In this document: in pieces, positions 1 to 9,828 of the stretch
Layout: each line of letters starts with the position of its first letter
Position numbering within the stretch: the stretch's first letter is position 1
From: Betaproteobacteria bacterium RIFCSPLOWO2_12_FULL_68_20
Lineage (GTDB): Bacteria > Pseudomonadota > Gammaproteobacteria > Burkholderiales > SG8-39
Direction of reading: 5' to 3'
NCBI GenBank assembly: GCA_001770655.1
Contig: MERQ01000093.1
Coordinates: 1 to 47,004 of the forward strand
Length of the DNA: 47,004 nt
Position numbers and translations under genes: made by a program
The notes under the pieces: generated by a model
Told to the model about the DNA's origin: nothing
Seen by the model: the letters and a program-made list of their open reading frames with translations, nothing else
The model's database searches: none

Positions 1-1
1 C

Positions 2-913
2 GTGGCGCTCGACCGCGAGATCCGCGCGGCGCGCGAGCTTTCGCGCGGCGAGGGGCTGGTCGCGGTCAACGTGATGCGCGCCGTCTCGCAGTACGCGGCC
101 TACGTCAGGCAGGCGTGCCTGTCCGGGGCGGATGCGCTGGTGGTCGGGGCGGGTCTGGCGATGGACCTGCCCGAGCTCGCCGCGGACTGGCCGAGGGTCG
201 CGCTCATTCCCATCGTCTCGGAAGCGCGCGCCGCGGCCCTCATCGCGCGGCGCTGGCTGCGCCGCGGGCGCGCGCCCGATGCGATCGTCATCGAGCACCC
301 GCGCTTCGCGGGCGGGCACCTCGGCGCCGCGCGCCTCGACGAAGTGAACGACGCGCGCTTCGATTTCGCGCGCGTGCTGCCGGAGATTCGCGCCGCGCTG
401 CACGGGCTGGGGCTCGATCCAGCGAACATTCCGCTCATCGCGGCGGGCGGGATCAATTCCCCCGCGCTGGTGGACGAGATCCTGGGGCTCGGCGCCGCGG
501 CGGTGCAGGTCGGAACGCCGTTCGCGGTCGCCGAGGAGGGCGACGCGCACCCCGCGTTCAAGCGCGTGCTGGCCGAGGCGCGGCGCGAGGACATCGTCGT
601 GTTCATGAGCGTCGCGGGGCTGCCTGCGCGCGCGGTGCGCACGCCCTGGCTCGCGCACTACCTGGAAAAGGAAGCGATGCTGCAGCGGCGCGCCGCGAAG
701 CGCCGCCAGTGCACGCTCGCCTGGAACTGTCTCGCGCAGTGCGGGCTGCGCGACGGCCTGCCGCGCGCGGGCCAGTTCTGCATCGACCACCGTCTCGCGG
801 CCGCCCTGCGCGGGGACACCGAGCGCGGCCTTTTCTTCCGCGGCTCCGAGCCGCTGCCCTTCGGCGCCGAGGTCAGGCCGGTGAGGGAGCTGGTCTCCTA
901 CCTGCTGGGCTGA
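2..913 (+). CDS. Nitronate monooxygenase / NAD(P)H-dependent flavin oxidoreductase family, 5'-truncated
   Basis: This is the C-terminal 303 residues of a TIM-barrel FMN enzyme of the 2-nitropropane dioxygenase/nitronate monooxygenase family. The frame is open to the window edge, and family members are usually 350 residues or more, so the GTG at base 2 is probably internal. Visible landmarks are an AGGH motif near residues 103-106 (the family's catalytic-His region), the phosphate-binding stretch IPLIAAGGI near 143-151 and QVGTPF near 169-174. A Cys-rich C-terminal segment (CTLAWNC...QC, about 238-250) is known from one branch of these proteins. The substrate cannot be told from sequence; members oxidise nitronates or act as enoyl reductases. 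It runs toward the accessory segment that starts at 958 and shares no operon with it. Confidence 0.82.
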   Translation: MALDREIRAARELSRGEGLVAVNVMRAVSQYAAYVRQACLSGADALVVGAGLAMDLPELAADWPRVALIPIVSEARAAALIARRWLRRGRAPDAIVIEHPRFAGGHLGAARLDEVNDARFDFARVLPEIRAALHGLGLDPANIPLIAAGGINSPALVDEILGLGAAAVQVGTPFAVAEEGDAHPAFKRVLAEARREDIVVFMSVAGLPARAVRTPWLAHYLEKEAMLQRRAAKRRQCTLAWNCLAQCGLRDGLPRAGQFCIDHRLAAALRGDTERGLFFRGSEPLPFGAEVRPVRELVSYLLG

Positions 914-957
914 ATCCGGAGAATCTTCCCGGCGTTCGCCGGCCGAATTGCAACGCC

Positions 958-1000
958 GGTTGCGTTACACGACCAGGTTCCGGCCCGGCGTAACGCAACC
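958..1000. repeat. 11-bp perfect inverted repeat at the outer end of IS remnant A
   Basis: GGTTGCGTTAC at 958-968 is repeated in inverse at 990-1000 (GTAACGCAACC), with a 21-nt spacer. It lies at the element end beyond the transposase stop, where IS91-like elements carry the hairpin of their replication origin (oriIS). Copy B keeps the left arm with one change but not a perfect right arm. The placement supports a terminus or origin structure. It could also serve as a transcription terminator for the flavin oxidoreductase gene that ends at 913. Confidence 0.5.
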
Positions 1001-1300
1001 GCAGCGCGGGAGGATGCGCCGCACCACGCCCGGATCGTCGATCAGCGCGATCACCCGCATCGGTCCCTCGCACTTGGGACATTCCAGCGCATCGGCTTCG
1101 TAGACCTTGCGGATGAGCCGCGCCCAGGCAGCCTTGGCGCGGGTGGCGAACTCGCTCACGTATTCTCGACGCTTGCTGCGGGCTGGGTCACCGGGTCTTG
1201 CGCCTTGAGCGCCTTCGCCCGTTCGCCGCGCGCGCGCGCTTCGAGTACCAGCCAACGTAGCGAACGAGATGCTCGTAGCGATCGGGGATATGTTTACAGA
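958..1300 (-). mobile_element. IS91-type transposase 3'-end remnant, copy A (decayed)
   Basis: Bases 1011-1300 are nearly identical to 4965-5250, the C-terminal coding part of copy B. Copy A carries two 2-bp insertions relative to B (an extra TC near 1165 and an extra GC in the GC-repeat near 1235), which break the frame. About 125 bp of the extreme 3' coding end is missing, and homology stops abruptly after TGTTTACAGA at 1291-1300. The sequence GGTTGCGTTACACGA at 958-972 matches the outer end of copy B (4811-4825), so both copies share the same element terminus. Reading the minus strand gives the signature ECPKCEGPMRVIALIDDPGV. It is not functional. Confidence 0.8.
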
Positions 1301-1380
1301 AAACCGGATTGTAGTGTCCGCGATATTCCAGCGGGCAACCATCACGGTTGGATTCCTCCCTCAATAGCGGCGATGCAGAC

Positions 1381-2157
1381 TCATTTCGGCTTTCGCGCCA
1401 GGAACGGATAGCCGTACACCTCGAACTGCCGCGCCTTTTTCTCGCCGCCCGCCTCGCCGAACGTGTCGAACGGCTTGCCGATCCGGATGTCGACGAAACC
1501 GACCTCCTGCACCATCGCCCGCCAGCCTTCGCACGGAAGGCCGCCGGCGATTCAGGCGGTCCAGAGGTCGATGTTGCGCAGCGCCGACTCGGGAACGGGC
1601 TTGCCGTTGGCGATGTCGGCGAACTGCAGCCACCCCCCGGGGCGCAGCACGCGCCAGATTTCCTGGAACGCTCCGCGCTTGTCCGCGCACAGGTTGATGA
1701 CGCCGTTGCTCATGACCACGTCCGCCCAGCCGTCCTCGACCGGCATGTCCTCGATGAGACCCTCGCGAAACTCCACGTTGGCGAGTCCCATCTGCGCGGC
1801 GGCGGCGCGCGATCTCGCCAGCATCTCGGCGAGCATGTCGATGCCGACCACGCGCCCTTCGGCGCCAACCTGCTGCGCGGCGATGAAGCAGTCGAAGCCC
1901 GCGCCCGAGCCCGCGTCCACGACGCGCTCGCCGGGCGTGAGCAGGCGCAGCGAGAACGGGTTCGCCACGCCGGCGAAGGACTCGACCGCGCTGTCCGGCA
2001 TGGCGTCCACCACGCTCGTGTCGTAGCCGAGCCGGCTGGCGAGGCGCCTGCCGGTGTGAAAGTGAAAGCTGCCGCTCGGGTTCTCCGCCACTTCCCGGTA
2101 CTTGCTCTTCACCTCCTCGCGAAGAGCGGCCGGGTCGACGGGGGTTTCTGAGCTCAT
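1381..2157 (-). CDS. SAM-dependent methyltransferase (ArsM-like), predicted selenoprotein with in-frame UGA
   Basis: This is a class I SAM methyltransferase of 258 residues if the TGA at 1552-1554 is read as selenocysteine (residue 202). The start has a strong ribosome site (AAGGAGGA just before ATG at 2157). SAM-binding motif I is DAGSGAG at 81-87, followed by GIDML 105-109, NGVINL 151-156 and LRPGG 171-175. The frame reads RNIDLWTA-TGA-IAGGLPCEGW and continues for 56 codons (ending PFLARKP, K, stop at 1381). Related arsenite-methyltransferase-like proteins carry Cys in the DLWTxCIAG position, so TGA replaces a conserved Cys. A hairpin with SECIS spacing follows. It is the last gene of a DUF2917-thioesterase-DsrE-methyltransferase set, 14 bp after dsrE. 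The substrate is unknown; arsenic, or another thiol-reactive metalloid, is an inference. The alternative is a nonsense mutation giving a 201-residue product. Confidence 0.78.
1514..1551 (-). promoter_or_regulatory. Candidate bacterial SECIS element
   Basis: The 16 nt after the TGA (1551-1536) and bases 1530-1514 form a hairpin around the 5-nt loop CGTGC (1535-1531). Pairing from the loop outward is 5 bp (CCTTC/GAAGG), then three pairs including one G-U, a G/G mismatch, three pairs, a one-base bulge and four more pairs. The known bacterial SECIS rule is an apical loop 16-37 nt after UGA with a G in its first two positions. Here the distance is 16 and the second loop base is G. GC-rich coding DNA forms hairpins easily, so the position is more telling than the stability. 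Confidence 0.6.
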
Positions 2158-2171
2158 GTCTCCTCCTTTGT

Positions 2172-2543
2172 TCAGAAGCTGAGCGTTGCGGCGCCTTTCT
2201 TGATCTCCTCGTGCATGACGCTCGCGCCGCTAATGATAACGCCGTCGATGAGATCCTGCTGCTCGTAGCCCCGCGCCTTGACACAAGGCGTGCAGGCCCA
2301 CACTGTGCCGCCGCGCTTCATGAAGTCCTGCACCTGCTCGCGCAGCGGGCTGAGCGGCGCGACGACCGTTAGTTCGATGGCGCGCTTGCGCACGAGGTCC
2401 ACGGAAGCGCTCGCCAGGAACACCGAAACCTTGAGCCCGGCAGTCAGCCCGCCGCAGGCGATGGTGAAGGCCACGGACGAGACCTCGTGGTCGGCGCCGT
2501 GGGTCATCAGGACAGCGAGGCTGCGGCTGGGGGTGTCTGCCAT
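2172..2543 (-). CDS. DsrE/DsrF-like small protein with CxxC
   Basis: A 123-residue cytosolic protein of the DsrE-like fold, which includes sulfur-relay proteins such as TusD/DsrE. The N-terminal LAVLMTHGADHE, the hydrophobic VSVFLAS strand near 39-45 and the C-terminal CTPC pair at residues 84-87 (VWACTPCVKARGY) fit the family; the cysteines could carry persulfide or bind metal. The start at 2543 is chosen over the upstream ATG because GAGGAG lies 8 nt before it. It sits between the thioesterase (39 bp) and the methyltransferase (14 bp), so co-transcription is likely. Its pairing with a TGA-containing methyltransferase suggests chalcogen or thiol chemistry, but this is inferred. Confidence 0.8.
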   Translation of the reverse strand: MADTPSRSLAVLMTHGADHEVSSVAFTIACGGLTAGLKVSVFLASASVDLVRKRAIELTVVAPLSPLREQVQDFMKRGGTVWACTPCVKARGYEQQDLIDGVIISGASVMHEEIKKGAATLSF

Positions 2544-2582
2544 GGTCGGACTCCTCAAGTATTTGGTTACGGGCTTGGTGCT

Positions 2583-3053
2583 TCACGCGACGGCTTCGGC
2601 GGCCGGCTGCTGCACGGGCATGCGCACGGCCACCACCTTGGCCTCGGCGCAGAGCATTCCCTGAGAGCTCACGCTGCATGTCACGATGGCCTTGCGCTCG
2701 CGGAACTCCGTGACACGCGCGCGCAGGTCGATGGCGTTGCCGATGGGCACGGGCTTGCGGTAGTTCACCGTCAGCGCCGCTGTGACGAACGGGTAGCGCA
2801 AGCTGCCTTCCATCTCCACGCCGGCAGCCCGGTGGGCGTATGCGGAGGCCGTCCAGATGCAGTGGCAGTCAACCACGGAGGCGATCATGCCGCCGTAGAG
2901 GATTCCGGGGTGGCCGATGTGGTGCGGCTGCGGGCGCCAGGCGCAGACCACGTCATCGCCCGCCCAAAAGCTCTTGATCTGCAGTCCGTGCTCGTTGAGT
3001 GCGCCGCAGCCGTAGCAGTGCACTTTGGCGATGTCCTGCAATGCGCGTTCCAT
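2583..3053 (-). CDS. PaaI-family hotdog-fold thioesterase
   Basis: A 156-residue single hotdog domain. The central helix motif reads PGILYGGMIASVVD (residues 49-62), where PaaI-like acyl-CoA thioesterases usually have HGG; the first residue is Tyr here. It is followed by YRKPVPIG, typical of the second half of the fold. A CYGCG pair near 13-17 resembles the N-terminal Cys pair seen in one PaaI subgroup. Family members hydrolyse acyl-CoA thioesters as small cytosolic multimers; the substrate is unknown. The stop of the DUF2917 gene is 6 bp upstream, so translation is probably coupled, and no clear Shine-Dalgarno is seen. Confidence 0.8.
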   Translation of the reverse strand: MERALQDIAKVHCYGCGALNEHGLQIKSFWAGDDVVCAWRPQPHHIGHPGILYGGMIASVVDCHCIWTASAYAHRAAGVEMEGSLRYPFVTAALTVNYRKPVPIGNAIDLRARVTEFRERKAIVTCSVSSQGMLCAEAKVVAVRMPVQQPAAEAVA

Positions 3054-3059
3054 GGCCGG

Positions 3060-3344
3060 TCAGTAGGCAGCGGCGAACCGGAAGGAGCGGGCCGGCACGC
3101 GGCAGGGTACGAAGTCCATCCGCACGCCTTTGGGCGCGCTCAGTAGCGCCGTCAGTAGGACGGCGCCCTGCCGGTCGATCCTGAACGATCCGCCGGTCCC
3201 GATAACGTAATCCTGCGCGTCGCGCTCCTGGGTCAGCCAGAGGGATCCTTCTCTCACCCGGATCTCCATACCCAGGGCGTCGCGCAGACATAGGGTTTGC
3301 CCGATGTGCAAAGTAGCCTGCAATGCGTCGGTGATCAGGTTCAT
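3060..3344 (-). CDS. DUF2917 domain protein
   Basis: A 94-residue protein with the pattern of DUF2917, a family I know mainly from Betaproteobacteria: an early TLHIGQTLCLRDALG segment, then the EIRVREGSLWLTQE core, then a beta-rich tail. The function is unknown; the core looks like a small cupin-like or beta-sandwich fold. The start at 3344 is preferred because AAGGA precedes ATG by about 6 nt, whereas the longer form (3377) has no such site. It is the first gene of the four-gene set leading to the methyltransferase. A 155-bp spacer separates it from the LuxR-type gene and could hold a promoter. Confidence 0.72.
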   Translation of the reverse strand: MNLITDALQATLHIGQTLCLRDALGMEIRVREGSLWLTQERDAQDYVIGTGGSFRIDRQGAVLLTALLSAPKGVRMDFVPCRVPARSFRFAAAY

Positions 3345-3499
3345 GGCGTTCCTTCGTTTTTCGCCGCGCTGCATCATGCAGACGCGCTACGTGCAAGCCA
3401 TGGTGTGCGGCGCCGCGTCGATGGTCGATAGGGCCGCGGCCCCGAAGGACGGGCGAATGCCGCCAAATGGCTGGGACTGGGGCCCCAGCGCGGCCAGAT

Positions 3500-4552
3500 T
3501 CAGCCGAGCCCGGCCTCCCGGGCACGCACGATGGCCTGCGACCGGCTCTCCACCTGTAGCTTCTCGAAGATGTGGGTGATGTGATTGCGCACGGTCTTTT
3601 CCGAGAGCTCCAGCCGCACGGCGATCTGCGCGTTGTCCAGGCCCCGGGCAATGAGCTCGAGGACTTCGTTCTCCCTTGCGCTCAGCTCGGCGAAGCTTCC
3701 CCCGGCAGCCTTCCGGCCGCCGAGAAACGCGCGGAATTCGGCGAAGAACTCCTGCCAGGCGGCCTCGTGCGGCAGGAGAATGTGGTTGCGGCCGTGCAGC
3801 AGGACGAAGCGCGCGTTCGGGATCACCCCGGCGATCAGTCGGCCCTCTTCATACGGCACGCTGGCATCGCCCTGCGCATGCATGACAAGCGTCGGGCACC
3901 GCACGAGCGGGGCGAACTCCATGACGTCGAACTTGCCGACCGAGGAGAAGATGCTCGCGGCGCATTCCGCCGAGGTGCACATGCGCTCCAGCTCGTTGTA
4001 GCTCGCCGCCTGCTCGGCGCTGCTGTCGGGGATCAGCAGCGACGTGAATACCTGCCGGTACGCCGGGTTCTCGCGCCCCCAGCCAAAGCTCGCCATCTTT
4101 ACCAGCGTGCGCAATTCATCGACCTGTGCCGGCGTGAGATTGCGCTTCATCACGCTGCGCGCCCAGCCGCCGAGGAGGATGAGGTGACTGACCCGCTCCG
4201 GATGGCGTGCCGCATACGCGATGCCGATCGCACCGCCCTGCGAATGCGCGAACAGCGGGAAGCGCTCGATGCCTGCCGCGTCCACCACGGTCTCGAGATC
4301 CCCGACCCACGCATCGAGGGACAGGTCCTTGACGTTGCGGTCGGAAAGTCCGCAGCCGCGCGGGTCATAGCGCAGCAGCGTGCGCCCGCGGTTCAACTCG
4401 AGCAGAAACGGCCGCACGACCGGGCTGCGCCAGTCGTATTCGAGGTGGGTGAGGAAATTGGCCACCTTGACCAGCGGCGGCCCCTCGCCGGAGGTCGCGT
4501 AGGCGAGCTGGACTCCGTCGCGGCTCCTGCAGAAGCGGATGCGCTGTTCCAC
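3500..4552 (-). CDS. Alpha/beta hydrolase fused to LuxR-type HTH domain
   Basis: A 350-residue two-domain protein. Residues 1-275 form an alpha/beta hydrolase with nucleophile elbow AHSQGG (Ser104), a likely acid Asp229 in HAQGD and His257 in GRNH, so the triad looks intact. Residues 288-345 form a LuxR/GerE helix-turn-helix (LSARENEVLELIARG, then SEKTVRNHITHIFEKL). Such fusions are known and are thought to sense a small ester or lactone-like ligand. The start is a GTG without Shine-Dalgarno, and a TATAAT hexamer lies at 4564-4559, so the message may be leaderless. It is the plausible local regulator of the DUF2917-thioesterase-DsrE-methyltransferase set downstream on the same strand. Confidence 0.85.
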   Translation of the reverse strand: MEQRIRFCRSRDGVQLAYATSGEGPPLVKVANFLTHLEYDWRSPVVRPFLLELNRGRTLLRYDPRGCGLSDRNVKDLSLDAWVGDLETVVDAAGIERFPLFAHSQGGAIGIAYAARHPERVSHLILLGGWARSVMKRNLTPAQVDELRTLVKMASFGWGRENPAYRQVFTSLLIPDSSAEQAASYNELERMCTSAECAASIFSSVGKFDVMEFAPLVRCPTLVMHAQGDASVPYEEGRLIAGVIPNARFVLLHGRNHILLPHEAAWQEFFAEFRAFLGGRKAAGGSFAELSARENEVLELIARGLDNAQIAVRLELSEKTVRNHITHIFEKLQVESRSQAIVRAREAGLG

Positions 4553-4810
4553 GGGAAAATTATACGGTTGCGCGCCGCACCAGCCGCCACGCTCCGCCGA
4601 GCGCCGGCAGCAGCACGACGGCGAGATTGCGGTTCACTTTCAGCCCGGTCTCGCGACATCGCGTCGCGAAGGCCTGCGGGTACGGATAGGAGAATCGATC
4701 CGGGTCATTTGATCTGTCTTGCCGGTCGCGGCGGTTTTGCGCCGATTCGAGGCGAGTGGAGTTCGTGCGTGCGGGCATATTACGCGTGAGATCGCCCGAA
4801 TCGTAACGGC
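4553..4810. other. Intergenic spacer upstream of the hydrolase-LuxR gene
   Basis: The 258 bp between the LuxR-type gene and IS remnant B contain no credible gene. The only recognisable signal is TATAAT on the minus strand at 4564-4559, seven bases before the GTG start, with no good -35 hexamer. AT-richer patches occur near 4700-4715 and 4775-4785. The right limit coincides with the outer end of IS remnant B (GGTTGCGTGACACGA at 4811). Confidence 0.5.
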
Positions 4811-5479
4811 GGTTGCGTGACACGATCGGGAATCGGCCCTGCGCTACGCGATGTCGGGGACTGCGTGGTAGGTGAAGGGAATGACGGCGTTCGCCGGCCA
4901 GTCGTGAGTTTTCGCGGGCGGGCCTCGCTCCGCGGGCTCGGGCGCCCAGCGCCCGAGGTGCTCGAGGATGCGCCGCACCACGCCCGGATCGTCGATCAGC
5001 GCGATCACCCGCATCGGTGCCTTGCACTTGGGACATTGCAGCGGATCGGCTTCGTAGACCTTGCGGATGAACCGCGCCCAGGCGACTTTGGCGCGGGTGG
5101 CGAACTCGCTCACGTATTCGACGCTTGCTGCGGGCTGGGTCACCGGGTCTTGCGCCTTGAGCGCCTTCGCCCGTTCGCCGCGCGCGCGCTTCGAGTACCA
5201 GCCAACGTAGCGAACGAGATGCTCGTAGCGATCGGGGGTATGTTTACAGAGCAGCTCCAGCCATTCGGCGCCGCGCATCACTTGGAAGTTCCTCTTCAGC
5301 CCCAGGTGCATCTTCGAGCGGTAGATCACCGTGCCGGTGGCTGCGTCGTAGCTCATCTTTTCCAGCGACATGGGTGCGCGCAGTATGGTGCCTGCGAGCT
5401 TCTTTCTGCCTTCGGGGTCTTGTGCCGCTACTCGCACCTGGTTGTGCGCAGAGAAGCCGCTATAGCGCCAGCCGAGCAT
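4811..5479 (-). pseudogene. IS91-type transposase 3'-end remnant, copy B (5'-truncated)
   Basis: An open frame of 211 codons (5479 to 4844) encodes the C-terminal half of an IS91-family (Y2, HUH-type) transposase. Landmarks are GTVIYRSKMHLGLKRNFQVM, LVRYVGWYSKRARGE, and the C-terminal CPKCKAPMRVIALIDDPGVV followed by LEHLGRW. The N-terminal zinc-finger and catalytic His/Tyr region of a normal protein of 350 residues or more is gone; the frame begins only 40 bp from the atpC stop, so the element was cut on that side. The element terminus GGTTGCGTGACACGA lies at 4811-4825. It is nearly identical over 286 bp to copy A at 1011-1300. Catalytically dead. Confidence 0.82.
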
Positions 5480-5486
5480 GGCCGGC

Positions 5487-5511
5487 GCGCAAACGGACCC
5501 TCGCGGGTCCG
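5487..5511 (-). terminator. Candidate terminator of the atp operon
   Basis: A perfect 7-bp GC stem, CGGACCC (minus strand 5511-5505) and GGGTCCG (5500-5494) around a 4-nt loop, lies 8 nt after the atpC stop. It is followed on the minus strand by a short GTTTGCG tract rather than a long T run, so it would be a weak intrinsic terminator or an mRNA 3'-end hairpin. It separates the atp operon from IS remnant B. Confidence 0.5.
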
Positions 5512-5518
5512 CCCCTCG

Positions 5519-5941
5519 CTACTTCTTGCGCAGCCTCCTGATCGCCGCGAGCTGCGCGGCGAGCATCGCCAGCTCGCCCTCGACCACCGCGATCTCCTGC
5601 TTGTCCTTGGCTTTCGCACGCGCCTCCTCGGCGCGCTGCAGCGCCTCGTTGGCCTTCGCCTCGTCGAGATCGTGACCCCGGATCGCGGTGTCGGCGAGCA
5701 CCGTGATCACCTTCGGCTGCACCTCGAGGATGCCGCCGGCGACGAAAATCAGCTGCTCCTCGCCCCCGCCGGCGGGAAGGATCCGCACCGCGCCCGGCCG
5801 GATGCGCGTAATCAGCGGCGTGTGGCGCGGGTAGATGCCGAGCTCGCCCGCCTCGCCGGGCAGCACCACGAACTCGGCCTCGCCGGAGAAGATCGACTCC
5901 TCGGCGCTGACGACATCGACGTGGATCGTGGCGGCGGCCAT
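5519..5941 (-). CDS. atpC: F1Fo ATP synthase epsilon subunit
   Basis: A 140-residue epsilon subunit of the F1 central stalk. The N-terminal beta-sandwich ([31 protein letters not shown]) and the C-terminal helical hairpin with Ala/Glu-rich [21 protein letters not shown] are both present, so the regulatory arms are complete. It follows atpD by 8 bp and is the last gene of the nine-gene atp set. It couples rotation to the beta subunits and can inhibit ATP hydrolysis. Just beyond its stop come a hairpin and then the truncated IS91-type remnant, which marks the boundary of the accessory segment. Confidence 0.97.
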   Translation of the reverse strand: MAAATIHVDVVSAEESIFSGEAEFVVLPGEAGELGIYPRHTPLITRIRPGAVRILPAGGGEEQLIFVAGGILEVQPKVITVLADTAIRGHDLDEAKANEALQRAEEARAKAKDKQEIAVVEGELAMLAAQLAAIRRLRKK

Positions 5942-5949
5942 GGCGCGCC

Positions 5950-8263
<2,314 letters not shown>

Positions 8264-8271
8264 GGGAGCCT

Positions 8272-9819
8272 CTAGAAGCTGCCGTTCTTCTTCCAGTCCT
8301 TGATCGCTTCGTGCAGCTGCTTCTCTTCGTCCGCGGAAAGCTCCTTTTTCGCTTCCATCGTGCCGGCGAGGGCCGCGTATTTGTCCTTGACGTAGTCGCG
8401 CATCGACTTTTCGGCGGCGAGCGCCTTTTTCACGTCGATGTCGTCGAAGTAGGCGTTGTTCACCGCGAACAGCGTCAGCGCCATCTCCCACACCTGCAGC
8501 GGCGCGTACTGCGGCTGCTTCATCAGCTCGGTCACCATGCGGCCGCGCTCGAGCTGCTTGCGCGTCGCCTCGTCGAGGTCGCTCGCGAACTGGGCGAACG
8601 CGGCGAGCTCGCGGTACTGGGCGAGCGCGAGGCGCACGCCGCCGCCGGTGTCGCGCCGCTTCATGATCTTGGTCTGCGCGGCGCCGCCCACGCGCGACAC
8701 CGAGATGCCGGCGTTGATCGCCGGCCGGATGCCGGCGTTGAACAGATCCGTCTCCAGGAAGATCTGGCCGTCGGTGATGGAAATCACGTTGGTCGGCACG
8801 AACGCGGTCACGTCGCCGGCCTGGGTCTCGATCACCGGCAGCGCGGTCAGCGAGCCGGTCTTGCCCTTCACCTTGCCGTTGCTGAAGCGCTCGACGTAGG
8901 CCTCGTTCACGCGCGCGGCGCGCTCGAGCAGCCGCGAGTGCAGGTAGAACACGTCCCCCGGATAGGCTTCGCGGCCCGGCGGCCGGCGCAGCAGCAACGA
9001 CACCTGCCGGTAGGCCCAGGCCTGCTTGGTCAGGTCGTCGTAGATGATGAGCGCGTCCTGGCCGCGATCGCGGAAGTACTCGCCCATGGTGCAGCCCGAG
9101 TACGGCGCGATGTACTGCATCGCCGCCGACTCCGAGGCCGGAGCCGCCACCACGATGGTGTAAGCCATCGCGCCGTGCTCCTCCAGCTTTCTCACCACGT
9201 TGACGATGGTCGAGGCCTTCTGGCCGATCGCGACGTAAACGCAGAACAGGTCCTTGCCCTTCTGGTTGATGATGGTGTCGACCGCCACCGCGGTCTTGCC
9301 GGTCTGGCGGTCGCCGATGATGAGCTCCCTCTGGCCGCGGCCGATCGGCACCATGGCGTCGATCGCCTTGAGGCCGGTCTGCACCGGCTGCGACACCGAT
9401 TGCCGCGCGATCACGCCGGGGGCGACTTTCTCGATCACGTCGGTCATCTTGGCGTTGACCGGGCCTTTGCCGTCGATCGGCGCGCCGAGCGAATTCACCA
9501 CTCTGCCGAGCAGCTCCGGGCCGACCGGCACGGAAAGGATCCTGCCGGTGCACTTCACGATGTCGCCCTCGGTGATGTGCTCGTACTCGCCCAGGATCAC
9601 CGCGCCGACCGAGTCGCGCTCCAGGTTGAGCGCCAGGCCGAAGGTGTTCTTCGGGAATTCGAGCATCTCGCCCTGCATGACGTCGGAGAGGCCGTGGATG
9701 CGGCAGATGCCGTCGGTCACCGACACCACGGTGCCCTGGGTGCGCATCTGCGCGCCGGTGTCGAGATTCTGGATCCGGCTCTTGATGAGCTCCGAGATCT
9801 CGGAGGGATTGAGTTGCAT
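8272..9819 (-). CDS. atpA: F1Fo ATP synthase alpha subunit
   Basis: The non-catalytic alpha subunit, 515 residues, full length. The N-terminal membrane-facing helix region starts [16 protein letters not shown]. The P-loop GDRQTGKT is at residues 169-176, and the [22 protein letters not shown] block and [12 protein letters not shown] are typical. It pairs with beta in F1 and binds nucleotide structurally. The intergenic gaps of 9 bp (from atpH) and 8 bp (to atpG) support a single transcript. Confidence 0.98.
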   Translation of the reverse strand: MQLNPSEISELIKSRIQNLDTGAQMRTQGTVVSVTDGICRIHGLSDVMQGEMLEFPKNTFGLALNLERDSVGAVILGEYEHITEGDIVKCTGRILSVPVGPELLGRVVNSLGAPIDGKGPVNAKMTDVIEKVAPGVIARQSVSQPVQTGLKAIDAMVPIGRGQRELIIGDRQTGKTAVAVDTIINQKGKDLFCVYVAIGQKASTIVNVVRKLEEHGAMAYTIVVAAPASESAAMQYIAPYSGCTMGEYFRDRGQDALIIYDDLTKQAWAYRQVSLLLRRPPGREAYPGDVFYLHSRLLERAARVNEAYVERFSNGKVKGKTGSLTALPVIETQAGDVTAFVPTNVISITDGQIFLETDLFNAGIRPAINAGISVSRVGGAAQTKIMKRRDTGGGVRLALAQYRELAAFAQFASDLDEATRKQLERGRMVTELMKQPQYAPLQVWEMALTLFAVNNAYFDDIDVKKALAAEKSMRDYVKDKYAALAGTMEAKKELSADEEKQLHEAIKDWKKNGSF

Positions 9820-9828
9820 GGCTGCTCC

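Noticed and set aside
929-942. CCGGC-GTTC-GCCGG hairpin after the flavin oxidoreductase gene as terminator
   Set aside because: Short stem without a T-tract; the high GC produces many such stems.
1552-2157. Methyltransferase as a complete 201-residue protein or a pseudogene
   Set aside because: Family-like sequence continues in frame after the TGA to a normal end, with no other lesion; recoding explains it better. It remains the main alternative.
5080-5520. Copy B as an active transposase
   Set aside because: The N-terminal zinc-finger and catalytic region is absent, and only 40 bp separate its frame from atpC.
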